A stretch of 64,000 nt of DNA from Cryptomeria japonica (GCF_030272615.1 NC_081414.1:663219938-663283937); one strand, 5' to 3'. Positions 21,118 through 32,688 are shown, counted from the stretch's first letter. Notes: generated by a model from the sequence alone, not told the origin. A program made the numbers and translations.

Positions 21118-22383
21118 ATGGCATCTACATCTACATTTGGTGTAGCAACTCCATTGGTGGCTGAAATTTATGAGAGAGCAAGGCCCGTATTCAAGAGGCA
21201 CCCATTCAAGTCCATTGAGAATGATCTGGAAGGTGCATTTTCTTTTGTTCCATATGGTGTACTTCACAACAAATATATCAGGGCATACATCCATTACAAC
21301 ATAGAGGAGTAAGGGAATGCAGAAATGCTCTCACTTTACACCAAGAACATGATGGATAGTCTAGGAAATTTGAAGCTAGAATTCAAGGTACTGCGAGAGA
21401 AGGGTTTCATCCAATTCATTCATTTTTGGTGTTCGATGAACCTGAATGGGTCTGATACATTATGAGCCAAATCCATAATGAATTCATATGGCTAGACCAA
21501 CCTCATAAGATTACCAAGCAAGCCATTGAAGTGGTTACATGTTTACATGCAACCAGTGAGGTCCCTAGATTAAGGAAAGTTCAAAATACAACAGTAATAA
21601 AGGTTATCGGATCTTAGTTTGATAGCTATTCAATGACTATCAATGATATCATAGAGAATGATGTGAAATTTTCCTCATTGGTGATTGGATATAAGGTATA
21701 TCAATCAAGCAGGGTAGAATTCTTTTTCTGACATGACCATATTTGCAGCCTATGAGATGTTGAAGGAAGGTAAGAGATATAATCTTTTCTCAATACTTCT
21801 CAGTGAGTTATTAAGCAACTTGAAGAAGATTAAGTAGGACAAGAAACATGTATTCAAGTTTGGTTCCTTAATTGTTTGCTTGGCACTGTATTTCCTAAAT
21901 AAGATCCCCAGTATTGGGAAGATTCAATGGGGTTATGACAAACCAATAGTAGTTTGAATTAAAGAAGGATGACAAGGTTTAGGTGATATTGTTGCTCAAA
22001 AATCCACCTTGTGGGGATATTTCAAATCCTTTCAAGCATCAATGCACAGTAGGGAAAGGATTTCTAAAGAAATGTTTGAGAAGTATGAGAAAACTATATG
22101 TTTTATGGTTGATAAAAATCAATGCCACATGGAGGTAGTTGAGCCAAGAACTATCTTGATGATTCCCATGGGGTATGAATTGGATTATACCACTATTGAT
22201 GCATATTCTTAACACTTGTTGAGCCAACTGGTAGATGATAAGGAAGAAATGTTTGGTACTTGTAAAGAAAAAGACCTAGACTTGCATAAAAAGTTTACTC
22301 AACTTGCAAAGAAGAGGAAAGTAAGAAAAGAGGTAGAGGAGTTAGTGGGAAATATGGGTTTATCCAAGGAGGTTGTACAAAGG
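21118..22383 (+). pseudogene. E2 ORF2, first part
   Basis: It starts at ATG 21118 with MASTSTFG, matching MASTSTIE in E3 and MAS in E2b. It aligns with their ORF2 through RPVF, the YIH..IEE block and, near its end, WGYFKSFQASMHSRERISKE and TICFMVDKNQCHMEV. Several stops and shifts occur between 21310 and 22000. The frame is cut by E2a at 22383 and resumes at 28592. No known domain is recognised. Confidence 0.65.
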
Positions 22384-22552
22384 TGATGTAGAGTGGGTAA
22401 CTAGATGGTAAGAATACCCAAAACTACCACTCTATGCCTTGACTAAGGCCAATCACAACCCCACAACTAGGGCTCTACACACACCAATGTAACAAGTCAC
22501 CTACTACACTTCCTAAGGAGGGTTTAGACTATTCAACAACTAATATCACTCA
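22384..22552 (-). repeat. E2a 3' LTR
   Basis: It is 169 bp and aligns end to end with 28418-28586 (tgatg(t/c)agagtg(g/a)g(t/c)aac...). On the minus strand it starts TGAGTGATATTAG right after the purine run GGAAGGATAGGG (22553-22564). Confidence 0.8.
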
Positions 22553-22564
22553 CCCTATCCTTCC
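22553..22564 (-). promoter_or_regulatory. E2a polypurine tract
   Basis: It reads GGAAGGATAGGG on the minus strand, directly against the 3' LTR start. This fixes the short LTR length. Confidence 0.7.
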
Positions 22565-23759
22565 AACCAAGTTTGGAAGTTTCCTTTTTGCACCTGGGTC
22601 AAGAAATCCCTATCTAGGCCTAATCCTAGTAACCCTGTCAGACCGGTATTTCCCAAAACACTCCAGGAAAAAATTATAGATTGGAATACCCTTTTTGACT
22701 TTACATCTAATCCCAAGAGATTAAGTTTTGAATCTGCTCCAGCACCCCTAAGTGCCTACTGAGTTTGCAGACTTAATAGGCCTAATTAGACCTATTTTCT
22801 AAAGCAACTACTTCAAGATGGGGTTGAAGAACCAAAATCACCACTTGGATGCATTCCCTAGGCCTCTAATAGACCAAATCCACCTTTAGACTAGTCACCA
22901 AACACTCCCTAGGTGACTATTTGTTCATTCCTCCTTGTAGGCTAGACTAAACACATTGTCTTGTTTAGCCTAGGTTTTGGTGGTAACCACACCAAACCTC
23001 ACTCCCAGATTCCACCCTTTTTAAGTCTTATTGTACAAACCCCTAACTTTCATTTTCCAAGAGTCCATTGAATTCCATAAAGGAATTTGCAAGTTAGGGC
23101 CACATCTTTGGTGAAACCCTATGAACTGGGGTTTTTAATGATAGTTTTTCGGTAAATTGCTCACAAATCACTCCAAACCCTATCAATTGGAGTCAAAATA
23201 CTTGCATTAGAATGTGCACTCACACCACAATCCAAGCAATTCAAAATTCCATGCAAGTAAATCCTCTGTCAGATCGTACAGTACGGAAAACAATGGAAAT
23301 TGGGTAAAATCTGAGTTTTCTTATTATTCAAACCACCAAATATTTACATGCTTCATCCAACACCAACAAGGATGATCTCAAAGGCACAAATAGGCCTTTC
23401 CCCAATAGCTAAAACTATTTTCCAATTGGTGGAATATGTTGCTTAGCAACTTTTGCAACTTTTGACAATTTTGCATTTTTGACACTTTTGACATGCCAAC
23501 GTCCCTAATGGACTTTTTAGACCTATCCTAGGCCTAAAACAACTCAAGAAAAAATTATAAACATGTCTCCTACACTACATGAACCCCATGGCCTAATTTG
23601 GTCTCTAGGTTTATAAATGACCTTAGAACCAATTGGCCTTACAAATGGGTTCTTTATTACATCCAAAGGATCCAAATTGATCCAACACATCATCCTAGGG
23701 TCTAAGACCACCTATCCAACACTCAAACAACAAATGAATACCAAATACCAAGAGGGTTC
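22565..23759 (-). other. E2a long 3' untranslated region
   Basis: About 1.2 kb between the chromodomain end and the polypurine tract, without open frames. It has A/T-rich gacacttttgaca-type repeats near 23460-23500. It is unusually long next to LTRs of only 169 bp. Confidence 0.6.
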
Positions 23760-25105
23760 CTTGCACCATACTCCCAGGGCTAGAAAAAAACTCAAGTCTC
23801 TTGAGTTGGCAAATTTGGAACCTTGCATCCAATCTTCTCCAAAGCATGCTCTGTCATCTAGGTTACATCTTCTAAGGGTTTGTCCTTCCATTTTACCAAG
23901 TACTCATAGTAGGTATTCCTCCTTGTCTTCTTCCTCACCCTCTTGTCAAGTACATTCTCAACTTCAAGCTTAGGCTTCTTAGGTAGGTCTTGTAATATCT
24001 CTTCCTTGTTGGAATTATCTTTACCTGCATCGCACACATTAGTAACAGGACCTTTATATGCATATATATATGAAACATTGAAAGTGTTAGAGAGACCAAT
24101 ATTCGGTGGGAGATCAATCTTATAGGCATTGCTACCACACTTTTGAATGATTTTGAATGGACCTATCTTCTTCATCATCAACTTGGTGTATTTCTCCTTA
24201 GGGAGTCTCTCCTTCTTGAGATAAATCATCACCATATCTCCAACCTTAAACTGCAAATCTCTCATTTTCTTATCTTCTGCATGCTTGTACTTGTATGAGG
24301 TTTGTTCTAACCTATCCTTTACTCATTGGTGTATGTCTCTCATCACTTCTGCAAAGTCCTCTTCTTGTGCACTTCTTCTGTCCAAATCCTTCACATCTCT
24401 CAACTCCAATACACCTCTAGGATGTGACCCATACACTATTTCAAAGGGATTGTGACCAATGCTCCTATTCATTGAGTCATTATAAGAAAATTTTGCTTGA
24501 GGAAGTATTGAATCCCATGTGGCTCCTTGATCCTTAGTTAAACAACTTAATAGGTTTCCAAGTGACCTATTGATGACCTTGGTATGTCCATCAGATTAGG
24601 GATGACAAGCTGAGGTAAATGACAAATTGGTACCCAACCTCCTCCAATGAGTTCTCCAAAAATTCCCAATAAACTTAGAATCTCTATCTGAGATTATTGA
24701 TAGTGGCAAACCATGTAACCTTACAAAATCCTTAAAGAATATACCTACTATGTGAGATGCATCATGTGTGGTTTTACAAGGTAGAAAGTGAGCCATTTTT
24801 GAAAACCTGTCAACAACTACATAGATGTTGGCATAATCCTATTTAGTCTTGGGGAGTCCTAATACAAAGTCCATGCTAACTGAATCCCATGGCTTGTTTA
24901 GTATGGGAAAAGGAGTATAAAAACCTTCATTTGAACTACTACCCTTGGCCTTTTGACAAATCATACAGCCTTCCACATACTTTTTGATATCAGTCTGCAT
25001 CTTAGGCCAAAAGTAGAATCTTCTAACCAACTCAAGGGTCATGTCAATCCCAAAATGACCTGCCAATCCCCTATAGTGCTTCTCTTTCACAATTTTTTCT
25101 CTCAT
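23760..25105 (-). pseudogene. E2a integrase with C-terminal chromodomain
   Basis: The frame 24839-25105 holds the zinc-binding end (GHFGIDMTLELVRRFYFWP, then CMICQ) and the first catalytic Asp in VSMDFVLGLP. After a stop, 24596-24796 has FVRLHGLPLSIISDRDSKFI with the second Asp. Bases 24266-24595 continue with a few stops. The frame 23858-24265 carries the GPFKIIQKCGSNAYKIDLP region and, near its end, the chromodomain core YYEYLVKWKDKPLEDVTW. Integrase joins the cDNA to chromosomal DNA; the chromodomain is thought to steer insertion to particular chromatin. At least two in-frame stops (near 24600 and 24840) break it. Confidence 0.85.
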
Positions 25106-25282
25106 GGAGCCTTTAGGGATGCAAAGCTAGCTTCCCTTGAAAAGTAGACCTCCCTAAAAAATAAATTCTAAGAACTCTTGATGGTACTTGTCACCCATTT
25201 CCATACATACTTGGTATGCTTCTTTGAAATCCTAATCTCCTTGGTACATATCCTTCATGGAAGTGATTCCTATGCTCTCCAA

Positions 25283-26620
25283 CTAAATCTCCTTCATTTT
25301 CAAGTTCCTCCCACTAAGGGCATCAACTACCTTATTTGCTACTCCTTTCTTGTGCTTGATGGTGAAAGTGAATGCGTGAAGGTATTCCATCCACTTCCTA
25401 TGTCGATGATTCAACTTGTCCTTCCTATTCAATAAACTCAGAGCATGGTTATCAATATAGAATACAAATTCCTTGGGCAATAAATAATGCCTCCATTTCC
25501 TCAAAGATTAAACCATTGCATACATCTCTAAGTCATAGGTTGAGTACTTTTGTTTTGCTTCATTCAATTTTTCACTAAAGAAGGCTACTGGTCTACCTTC
25601 TTGACTCAAGACTCCTCCTACTGCCTTGTTAATTACATCACATTCTATGGTGAAAACCTTTAGGAAATCACGTAGAACTAATATAGGTTTCCCTGCTACC
25701 CTTCTTTTCAAATACTCAAAGGACTTATCTGCTTCACTAGTCCATACAAACTGAAATTTTCTACCTCCCTTTATAGTGTCAATCATAGCTGCACATACGC
25801 CACTAAAATTCTTAATAAACTTCCTATAGAAGCTTGAAAGACCATGAAAAATATTTACCTCACTTTCATTTCTAGGTGTAGGCCAATTGAGGATTGCTTC
25901 CACCTTGGATGGGTCCATCTTGAGGCTACTCTTGGAGATTACAAAACCAAGAAATACTAACTCCTCCTGCAAGAAGACGCATTTCTCCAAATTGATCTTC
26001 AACTTCTCTTCATTCAACCTTTTCAACACCAAATCCAAATGTATTAGATGCTCATCCCTATTCTTGCTAAAAATCAAGATATCATCTAAGTACACAACAA
26101 CAAAATGATTGATAAAGGGTTTCAAGACTTCATTCACAAATCACATTAATGCACTAGGAGCATTTGAGAGGCCAAATGGCATAACCAACTATTCATAAAG
26201 TCCTTCATTTGTTTTGAAGTCCGTCTTCCACTCAACTCCCTCTCTTATCCCGATTTAATGGTAGCCACTCTTCAAATCCACCTTAGAATATTACTTGGCT
26301 CCTGCTAGACAAACCATCAAATCTTCTATCCACGGCATAGGGAACCTATACCTGATTGTGATCTTGTTGATGGCTCTTGAATCCATACATAATCTCCATG
26401 TACCTTCTTTGTTAGGGGCTAATACTGCAAGGATAGCACAAGGGCTAATACTCTTCCTTATGAATCATTTCTCTAACAACTCATGTACTTTCCTTGCAAG
26501 TTCTTCATTCTGATCAGGGGTCAATTTATATGTTGCTTTGTTGGGAAATGTAGAGCCTAGTATGAGGTCAATATAGTGACTTACATCTCTTAAAGGTGGT
26601 AGGGTCTCAGGTTTTCTTCT
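25283..26620 (-). pseudogene. E2a reverse transcriptase and RNase H
   Basis: The frame 25508-26137 holds the catalytic YLDD box (FVVVYLDDILIFSKNRDEH, residues ~12-30), the thumb region (FLGFVISKSSLKMDPSKVEA) and the RNase H start (FTIECDVINKAVGGVLSQEG, first catalytic Asp present). After a stop, 25283-25504 continues RNase H (FVFYIDNHALSLLNRKD, second Asp) into the connector (TIKHKKGVANKVVDALSGR). Bases 26138-26620 hold the more broken N-terminal fingers and palm. The enzyme copies element RNA to DNA. Stops at about 25505 and above 26137 inactivate it. Confidence 0.85.
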
Positions 26621-26799
26621 TGCAACTATACCCTTTTATCTTTCCAACAACTCTTTCACCTCTCTAGGACCTGCAGTCCTCTCTTGCACCTTGTATTATT
26701 CTTTCTTCCTTACTTCTTCTCTTGGATTCACCACTATGGAAAAACATGGGGTATCCTTCTCTTTGATTTTTTGCATAAAATCCTCCCTACCTACTAACA

Positions 26800-27167
26800 T
26801 GACACTAGTCACAACATGATTGTCCTTACCATCATCTGGTAGTGGGGTCATTGTGTATTGCACACCATCTTTTGTCTACATCATATCGATATGGTCTCCC
26901 AAGGAGTAAATGGAAAGCATCCATCTCTACAACATCACATAAAATATTCTCTCTATATTCACCTATTTGAAAGTCAACCCAAACTTATTCACTTACCAAA
27001 TCTTCTTGCTCTTTTCTCAACCAGGAGACTTTGTAGGGGTAGGGGTGAGGAAGTTTCTCCAATCCAAGTTTTCTAACCATCTCTGTTGAAGCAAGATTAT
27101 CAGTTGACCTTGAGTCCATAATGACTCTACATACCTTTTCACTTACCTTGAAAGTAGTTCTAAACAA
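26800..27167 (-). pseudogene. E2a aspartic protease region
   Basis: The frame 26985-27167 contains VIMDSRSTDNLAS, where the active-site triad Asp-Ser/Thr-Gly would be; here the Gly is Arg (DSRS instead of DSGS). It is followed by MVRKLGLEKLPHPYPYKVSW, typical of chromovirus proteases. Downstream sequence to about 26800 continues the domain with stops. It would process the polyprotein if intact. Confidence 0.7.
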
Positions 27168-27176
27168 TAAATTCCT

Positions 27177-28088
27177 CTATGGTGGCTCCTTGATGGTTGG
27201 TACCTTCAAGAGGGTCCTTTTGAACATTAGACACTTCCCTTTCTCTAGATCTACATGTCGTGAAGGTGAGTTCATATTTTGGGTGTCCTCCTCTTGTACC
27301 AAACGAACTCTTCTTTCTCCACCTCGACTGTTAGAAACTTGCTTTTCCAGACATCTGAAAGATTGGTGGCCAACTTGATTACATGTGAAGCATCTTCTGG
27401 TGAACACATTGGTTCCTCTACCTCCAAATCTACCTTGGCCATTTGGTCTTCTTCATCTAAAATTACCCCTGTGACTTGGCTCTCCTTATGATTCCTGATT
27501 ACTTGACTCTCCTTGTGGTTTAGGAGATGTTCCTCTTCCACCAAATCTACCTCTTCGTCTAAAGTTTCCTCCTCTTCCTCTACCTTGTTGGTCTCCCTTT
27601 CTTTTGAAATTTTCTTCAATTCTTAATGCCATTTTATAGCATTTATGAATTGTCTCAGGATTAAAGAGACTTAGTTCATCTTGAATGGCATATTTGAGGC
27701 CATTCATGTACCTTGCCAACTTTTGCTTCTCACTCTCCGGCACCTTTTCTCTTAAAGATAATTTTTGAAACTCCTCAGTGTATCTACTCACATCCAAATC
27801 CTTTTGTCTCAAGCTATGCAACTTCTTGTGCACTGTCACTTCATAATCCTCAGGTACAAATTGCTTTTTCACCTCTGCAACCATCCTCTTCCATCATGAG
27901 ATGGGGTTCTTCCCTTCTTCTACTCTCTCATTTTGCAAGAAGTTCCACCAACTAAGGGCGGATCCCTTCATCTTAGACTTAGCAGTCTTCATCTTTTGGT
28001 TCTCAAGCACATATTCACACTCAAAGTGGCTCTCTAAGGCCTCCAACCAATTCATGACTTCCTCTAGGTTCATCTTCCCAGTGAACAT
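27177..28088 (-). pseudogene. E2a gag with zinc knuckle
   Basis: The frame 27894-28088 (FTGKMNLEEVMNWLEALESH, SALSWWNFL) and the frame 27486-27884 (AEVKKQFVPEDYEVTVHKKL, ARYMNGLKYAIQDELSLF) form the Retrotrans_gag core. An Arg/Gly-rich tail (GRGRGGNFRRRGRFGGRG) follows. The frame 27177-27407 then carries the knuckle CFTCNQVGHQSFRC (CX2CX4HX4C). Gag packages element RNA. There is a stop between the first two parts and shifts near 27480. The overlapping acidic frame 27272-27619 is out of phase and not called. Confidence 0.85.
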
Positions 28089-28402
28089 AGGTAGGTTTGC
28101 TTTGTCATCTCGGCTACCTACTCTCTCAAGGGCTTTAAGGAAACTTCTCTAATGTATAGGTATCCTATCTCTTGCCTAAAAAAGGGCTTCTTCATCATTC
28201 CCTTCTTCTTCATCAAATTCTCCTTCCTTCTTATCCATATTACCCTTCAACTTAGCCAATTCTTTTCTCATCTCTTTGTTTGATGTTATTTACTCTCTTA
28301 CCAACTTGGCCAGTTCAACGTTGGTCATACTTCTCCCATCACTATTGTCTTCTCCTTTTGACATATTTTCAATCTTATTCTTCCACCCTCAATAACCTTT
28401 AT

Positions 28403-28415
28403 GGCTTTGATACCA
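28403..28415 (-). other. E2a primer binding site
   Basis: It reads TGGTATCAAAGCC on the minus strand, 2 bp after the 5' LTR end; one base differs from the iMet primer site. Confidence 0.8.
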
Positions 28416-28417
28416 CC

Positions 28418-28586
28418 TGATGCAGAGTGAGCAACTAGAATGTAAGAAGACCCAAAACCACCCCTATATGCCTTGACTAAGGCCTATCATAACCCCACAA
28501 CTAGGGTTCTACACACACCAATGCAACCAGTCACCTACTGCACTTCCTAAAGAGGGTTTGGACTATTCAAAAACTAAGATCACTAA
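28418..28586 (-). repeat. E2a 5' LTR
   Basis: 169 bp, the same length as 22384-22552, with about 15 differences. On the minus strand it ends CTCTGCATCA just before the primer site. The first bases read TTAGTGATC instead of TGAGTGATA. Confidence 0.8.
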
Positions 28587-28591
28587 ACATG

Positions 28592-29551
28592 TTGCCACCC
28601 CTCTGAAGCAGGCCAAGCCAAGATAGTCTCAGTATGCACCTACTTCTGATGTGAAGAAGCCCATTTCTCCACCCAAATCTTAATCTACATCATCAACCAA
28701 TGGGGTAGAGAAGAGGAAGAAGGAGAAACCACAATGAGTATATGTTGCTACCACTACTGAGGACATAGAGATAGAATCTGATGAAGCCGTGAGAGAGGTG
28801 AAAAAGGCTACCACCCATGCTAGAGTAGTGAAGAAGCCACAATCTGGTGGAGCTCAAAAAAAAAAGAAACCAAGAGAAAAAAATGAATCATCCAAAAAGG
28901 CCAGAGAAAGAAAGAAGTAGAAATATGAGATTGATGCCACTCTAAAATCCAGTAAGATTGAAGGCACATTTGAAATAGTACCCCCATTGTCTTTGAAGGA
29001 GTTAATTGATGAAATTCTTAAGGATGGGAACCTAAATAATGTATCTCCATATTATGAAATTTTTCATGATAAAGATCAAAGGGAAGTTGAAGAAGCAATT
29101 ATAAAATACATGGATGTAAATAGTAAGGCATTGTTAGAACTTGCATCTATGATTCCTAATAGTCTGTATGACATTCTGGATGCGAGAAGGCATACATCTA
29201 GTTTAGAAGATGAGAAAATAAAGGAATATGTGTAGAAAATCTATCTTATGTTATTTCTAGAGATGAATTCATTAGATTATTGAAGCTTGCCAAGGATAGA
29301 TTTTGTAGCAAGAAAAGGGTGACTAAGCTTATGGTAGGGAAGAAAGATGAAGTGATAAAGGAGATTGAAACAATTTTGAGACAATTTTTGATAGATAAGA
29401 GAGTTGATGTGAATCTAAAATAACTCACTCAAGACACATCTGTTCTGAAAGTAAATACAGTTGTCCTCAGTAAGAAAAAGGATCAGCCACCTGAGAAAGC
29501 CATTCTGGAAGGATAGTCTAATGATCAAACTCTAGCAGATAATGATGATGG
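28592..29551 (+). pseudogene. E2 ORF2, middle part
   Basis: It continues ORF2 after E2a. A basic Lys-rich stretch (KKKKPREKNESSKKARERKK near 28855-28918) precedes the open piece 28987-29235 (LKELIDEILKDGNLNNVSPY, then YMDVNSKALLELASMIP and LYDILDARR). That block is conserved in E2b at 35310-35495 and in E3 at 56300-56500. A KLMVGKKDEVIKEIETIL segment near 29320 matches ISLMAGRVIEVSEEIE of E3. Stops interrupt it. E2b was inserted at 29551. Confidence 0.65.
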
Positions 29552-29870
29552 TGTTGGCAATTAACACTCATCTGGGATCATGGTGTTGTCATTGATGGAA
29601 ACACACATCATTTTGGGTTGGATACTTATCCAGTATCCTCTGATATTCAAAGTTTAACATCCAGTATTCAAGGAAATTGGAAAGCAAGGAAAATTGGCAA
29701 ACTAGGAACTAGTATTTGGAGGCCGACATAGAAGATTGATCCGGAAAAGGTTTTAGTGGCAACAATCATGAAAATTAATGATTATAATTTAGTCTAGGCT
29801 GACATGTGTTTATCTTTTGTAATATGATTGTAAGCCGACATAAGGCAGTCATGTTTATGTATGTAAAGGG

Positions 29871-29878
29871 TATATAAG
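29871..29878 (+). promoter_or_regulatory. Putative TATA box, E2b 5' LTR
   Basis: TATATAAG within gtaaagggtatataagtcagt, conserved in the 3' LTR at about 37422-37429. Confidence 0.5.
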
Positions 29879-30242
29879 TCAGTCTTTCTAGGTCATTTTT
29901 GAAACATAGATGTGATAGGTTATGTGATATTATGCAAGAGAGATATTGATCAACATAATGCAAATGTAATGATCTATTGTCAGTCTTCATTATTTGCCAA
30001 GAGGATTGGGAAGAGAACAAGGTTACCAATAAGGAAGGATACAGTGTTAACTGGTATAGTCAATACTTAAACTGGAACTCATCTAGCATATAAGATGCAC
30101 ACTCAAAGTTCAGAATTTCATTTGTAATTCAATATTTTATCTATAGCTAGTGAGGCTCCTTTGTGATGAGAAGTGTTCCTTCCTACATGTGCAGGCCCCC
30201 CTTTTATATAATATTTATTCAGTTGGCCAGTGGATAGATATT

Positions 30243-30260
30243 GTGGGTCACAAATCCCAC
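30243..30260 (+). other. LTR hairpin, E2b 5' LTR
   Basis: GTGGGTCACAAATCCCAC folds with a GTGGG/CCCAC stem; the same 18 bases recur at 37808-37825 in the 3' LTR and at 53052-53069 in E3. Confidence 0.7.
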
Positions 30261-30465
30261 TGTGGGTTTTCCTCTTTGAGGTTTTCCACATATAAATTTG
30301 TGGTGGTATGGTTTTGATCTTTGTGGTTGTTTTGTTCTTTATTATATATTGTTTATATGCATACCGGTTGTTAATTGGAAAAGTATTTAAAGGAATTAAA
30401 TTCTTAATTATCGGTAGAAAACGTATTCACCCCCTTCTCTCTCAATGTTCTTGGATTCCAACAAT

Positions 30466-30478
30466 TGGTATTAGAGCC
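30466..30478 (+). other. E2b primer binding site
   Basis: TGGTATTAGAGCC, 2 bp after the LTR, one base from the iMet primer site. Confidence 0.85.
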
Positions 30479-30531
30479 TGGTGCCTTGGAATCAGTCTAA
30501 TAGCTTGAGGAAGATCCTCAATCTAGAATCC

Positions 30532-31572
30532 ATGGAGATGAGTATAAGGAAAGAACTTGAAGTTGCACTTGAAGACTATGATTATGAAAGATTTAAAAAC
30601 ATGAAGCTACAAGATGAGTTGAGATCTGTAAAAGAATTCATCCTTACTCTGCAAGAGAGGTTGTCATCTACACAAGCCAAGAGGAAAGAACTCTGTGATC
30701 AATTACAAAATCAAGATGATGAAGAGAAGAATGCTTTAAAGGAACTATGTCAGAAGCTAAGTTAGGAAAATGGTGTCATGAAGAATGAAATGCAAGCCCT
30801 AATCATGAGGATGTCCAAGGAGATTGAAGATCGGAAGAAGAATGAAGAAAATCTTGCCAAATCTCTGAAAGATAGATCTGATGAATGCATTAGGTTGGCA
30901 CATGAGAATGATGTGTTGAAAACTGAATTGGTGCAATCATAGAACAATGAGAAAGAGTTGGAGAGAATGATAACAGTCCTAAGAAGTGATCTAGATGCTA
31001 CAAATGAATACAAACAAAATTTCAAGGTTAGTTTTGCAAAATTTTATGAGTTATTGAAGAATCAAAGGGACACTGGAGACACTAGAGGTCTTGGATTTGA
31101 GCATGGAGAAAGCTCTGATACTGCAAATCAGGAGAATTCACCAGAGAGCTAGAATCAGAAATCATTGATAAGGCAACCCAATGCACATAAATTTAATGGT
31201 GGATTTTTTGTTTTCAATAAGTTTGGTCATATGGCAAGTCAATGCAAAAATAGAGTCAATCAGAATAATAATTCAGGTATTGTTTAATGTTTCAATTGCA
31301 AGAAGTATGGTCATAGGATAGCAGATTGTAGAATGAATGTGAAATGTCATGCATGTGGAAAGTTTGGGCACATGGATAATCAATGTAGGTCAAGAAATTA
31401 TCAAGGTTACAACAAGGCAATTCAAAAAAACAATGTCACTTGTTATGCATGCAACAAAGTAGGACATATTGCTAAATTTTGTAGAAGCAAGAACCCACTA
31501 GTAGGAAATGATGAGAAGGGAAAAAAAAGGTTGATGATATCTGGAAGGACCATGAGAGGAAATGGATTATAA
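30532..31572 (+). pseudogene. E2b ORF1: gag-like coiled coil with CCHC knuckles
   Basis: It starts at ATG 30532 (MEMSIRKELEVALEDYDYER), the position and sequence shared with E3 (MENLMKQLEGALTDYDAEK). About 210 residues of charged coiled coil follow (ELCDQLQNQDDEEKNALKEL, KEIEDRKKNEENLAKSLKDR), with TAG stops at 30763-30765 and near 30942. After a further stop near 31150 come knuckles: a damaged FVFNKFGHMASQC, then CFNCKKYGHRIADC, CHACGKFGHMDNQC and CYACNKVGHIAKFC (31333-31572 holds the last two). The coiled coil probably multimerises and the knuckles bind RNA; this is inferred from family knowledge. Spacing of the four knuckles matches E2 and E3. Confidence 0.8.
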
Positions 31573-32034
31573 AGTTTGAGGATCAATGACTAGAGCAAAT
31601 ACCTCGGTTACTCAACTGACGAAGCATAATATTCCTGCATTGGCAGGAGACTCATCTGGTAACTAAGGCATTAGCCTTAAGGGGAGGCAAATTGATGATA
31701 GATCTTGCATTAGTGAATCTTTAGACTGACTTCTCCAATGTCCAAAACAAGCTTTCAAACCACTACTAGCTTGATGGATCATAGATCTGGTATGATATGT
31801 CAGCAAGCATTTATGTCAATAGGGAATTAGGGTTTTGTAGGTTAAAAAGAAAAAGTGATTCATTTTTCATCACAAAGCATTCAGAGTGAAGTAGAGAAAT
31901 TTGAAGGTGATTCAAAGTGATCTTGAGCATTTCTAGGCGAATTCCAGTGCATTCAGAGTGATTTTTCAAAGGTTTTTCACCAGCGAAAATTCTAAGGTAT
32001 TTCTTGTTTTTCAAGCTATCTTTTTTGAAATTGC
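31573..32034 (+). other. E2b spacer between ORF1 and ORF2
   Basis: 460 bp without coding frames. ccttaaggggaggcaaatt at 31676-31694 resembles a polypurine tract far from any LTR. Confidence 0.5.
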
Positions 32035-32267
32035 AATGGCTTCTAGATGTGCTCCCATTTTGGAAAATATTGATATTCCTATTGTGGTTGATATTCAGGA
32101 TCATCCACACCTAGTATTCAAGAAACACCCTCAAATTGTGAAGGTTGATGATTTATTTGGCATATTTTCTAGGGTTCTTGAAGGCGTTCTTTATGTTGAG
32201 GATGTCAGAGCTTACATTCACTGCACTCTAGAGGAATTGGGCACATCAGAGATGAAAAAGTTATTCC
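32035..32267 (+). pseudogene. E2b ORF2, first part
   Basis: It starts at ATG 32035 (MASRCAPILEN) and shows the conserved N-terminal block: VFKKHP, then GVLYVEDVRAYIHCTLEELG (cf. GVVYAEDPRMYIHCNIEELG in E3). It is cut by S2 after ...EMKKLF. The frame picks up again at 33893. Confidence 0.75.
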
Positions 32268-32670
32268 TATAAGGATTTGGTTAATACTGAGAGGGGGGGT
32301 GAATCAGTATTAAGACAATTTATAACTTCAAATCAAAAACCATTTACAATAGATCTAAAATCAATGAATCTATCCCTTTAGCAGATCTCATACTCTTGAT
32401 ACCCACTTATGCATTCTTATTGATCAGAATATTCACCAACTAGATATCTGATCAACACATACTCATACTAAATTATTATCAGATAAAAATACTTCATCTA
32501 TCAATTCATTAACATTACTAGTAACCACTTTTAGATCTCAGATAAACAGTATAAAACTTAACATAACCGGTAATAAAAAATAATGCATGAAAACATAAAC
32601 ACTATGAAAAGACATTCTACACATGAACACCAAGATTTTTGATGTGGAAACCCAAATGGGAAAAACCACG

Positions 32671-32688
32671 ATGGGGATTGGTACCCAT
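32671..32688 (-). other. LTR hairpin, S2 copy
   Basis: ATGGGGATTGGTACCCAT pairs as ATGGG/CCCAT. The loop differs from other copies while both arms are kept complementary. Confidence 0.6.

Larger units (their letters stand above)
22384..28586 (-). mobile_element. E2a: Ty3/gypsy chromovirus nested in E2 ORF2
   Basis: A 6.2 kb minus-strand element with 169-bp LTRs at both ends, an iMet-type primer site (28403-28415) and, in order on the minus strand, gag, zinc knuckle, protease, reverse transcriptase, RNase H, integrase and chromodomain. The 5-mers aaagg (22379-22383) and acatg (28587-28591) match at three positions. Dropping one copy lets E2 ORF2 align to E2b without a gap, which supports these ends. 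The chromodomain places it among chromoviruses; very short LTRs suggest a Reina-like clade (inference). It is defective through several stops. It is the only element here with a full set of pol domains. Confidence 0.85.
29552..30463 (+). repeat. E2b 5' LTR
   Basis: It starts TGTTGGCAATTAACACTCAT and ends TGGATTCCAACA after CCCCTTCTCTCTCAATG. It carries TATATAAG (29871-29878), the gtgcaggccccc block and the hairpin GTGGGTCACAAATCCCAC at 30243-30260. Confidence 0.9.

Noticed and set aside
22384-23692. A 1.3-kb LTR for E2a ending in catca at 23692
   Set aside because: The right-hand copy has only 169 bp of homology, and a purine tract lies exactly at the 169-bp boundary. The short LTR also restores the E2 reading alignment.
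24143-24265. Host gene coding evidence
   Set aside because: The conserved protein is retroviral-type integrase tail of E2a. No host exon with introns was found anywhere in the window.
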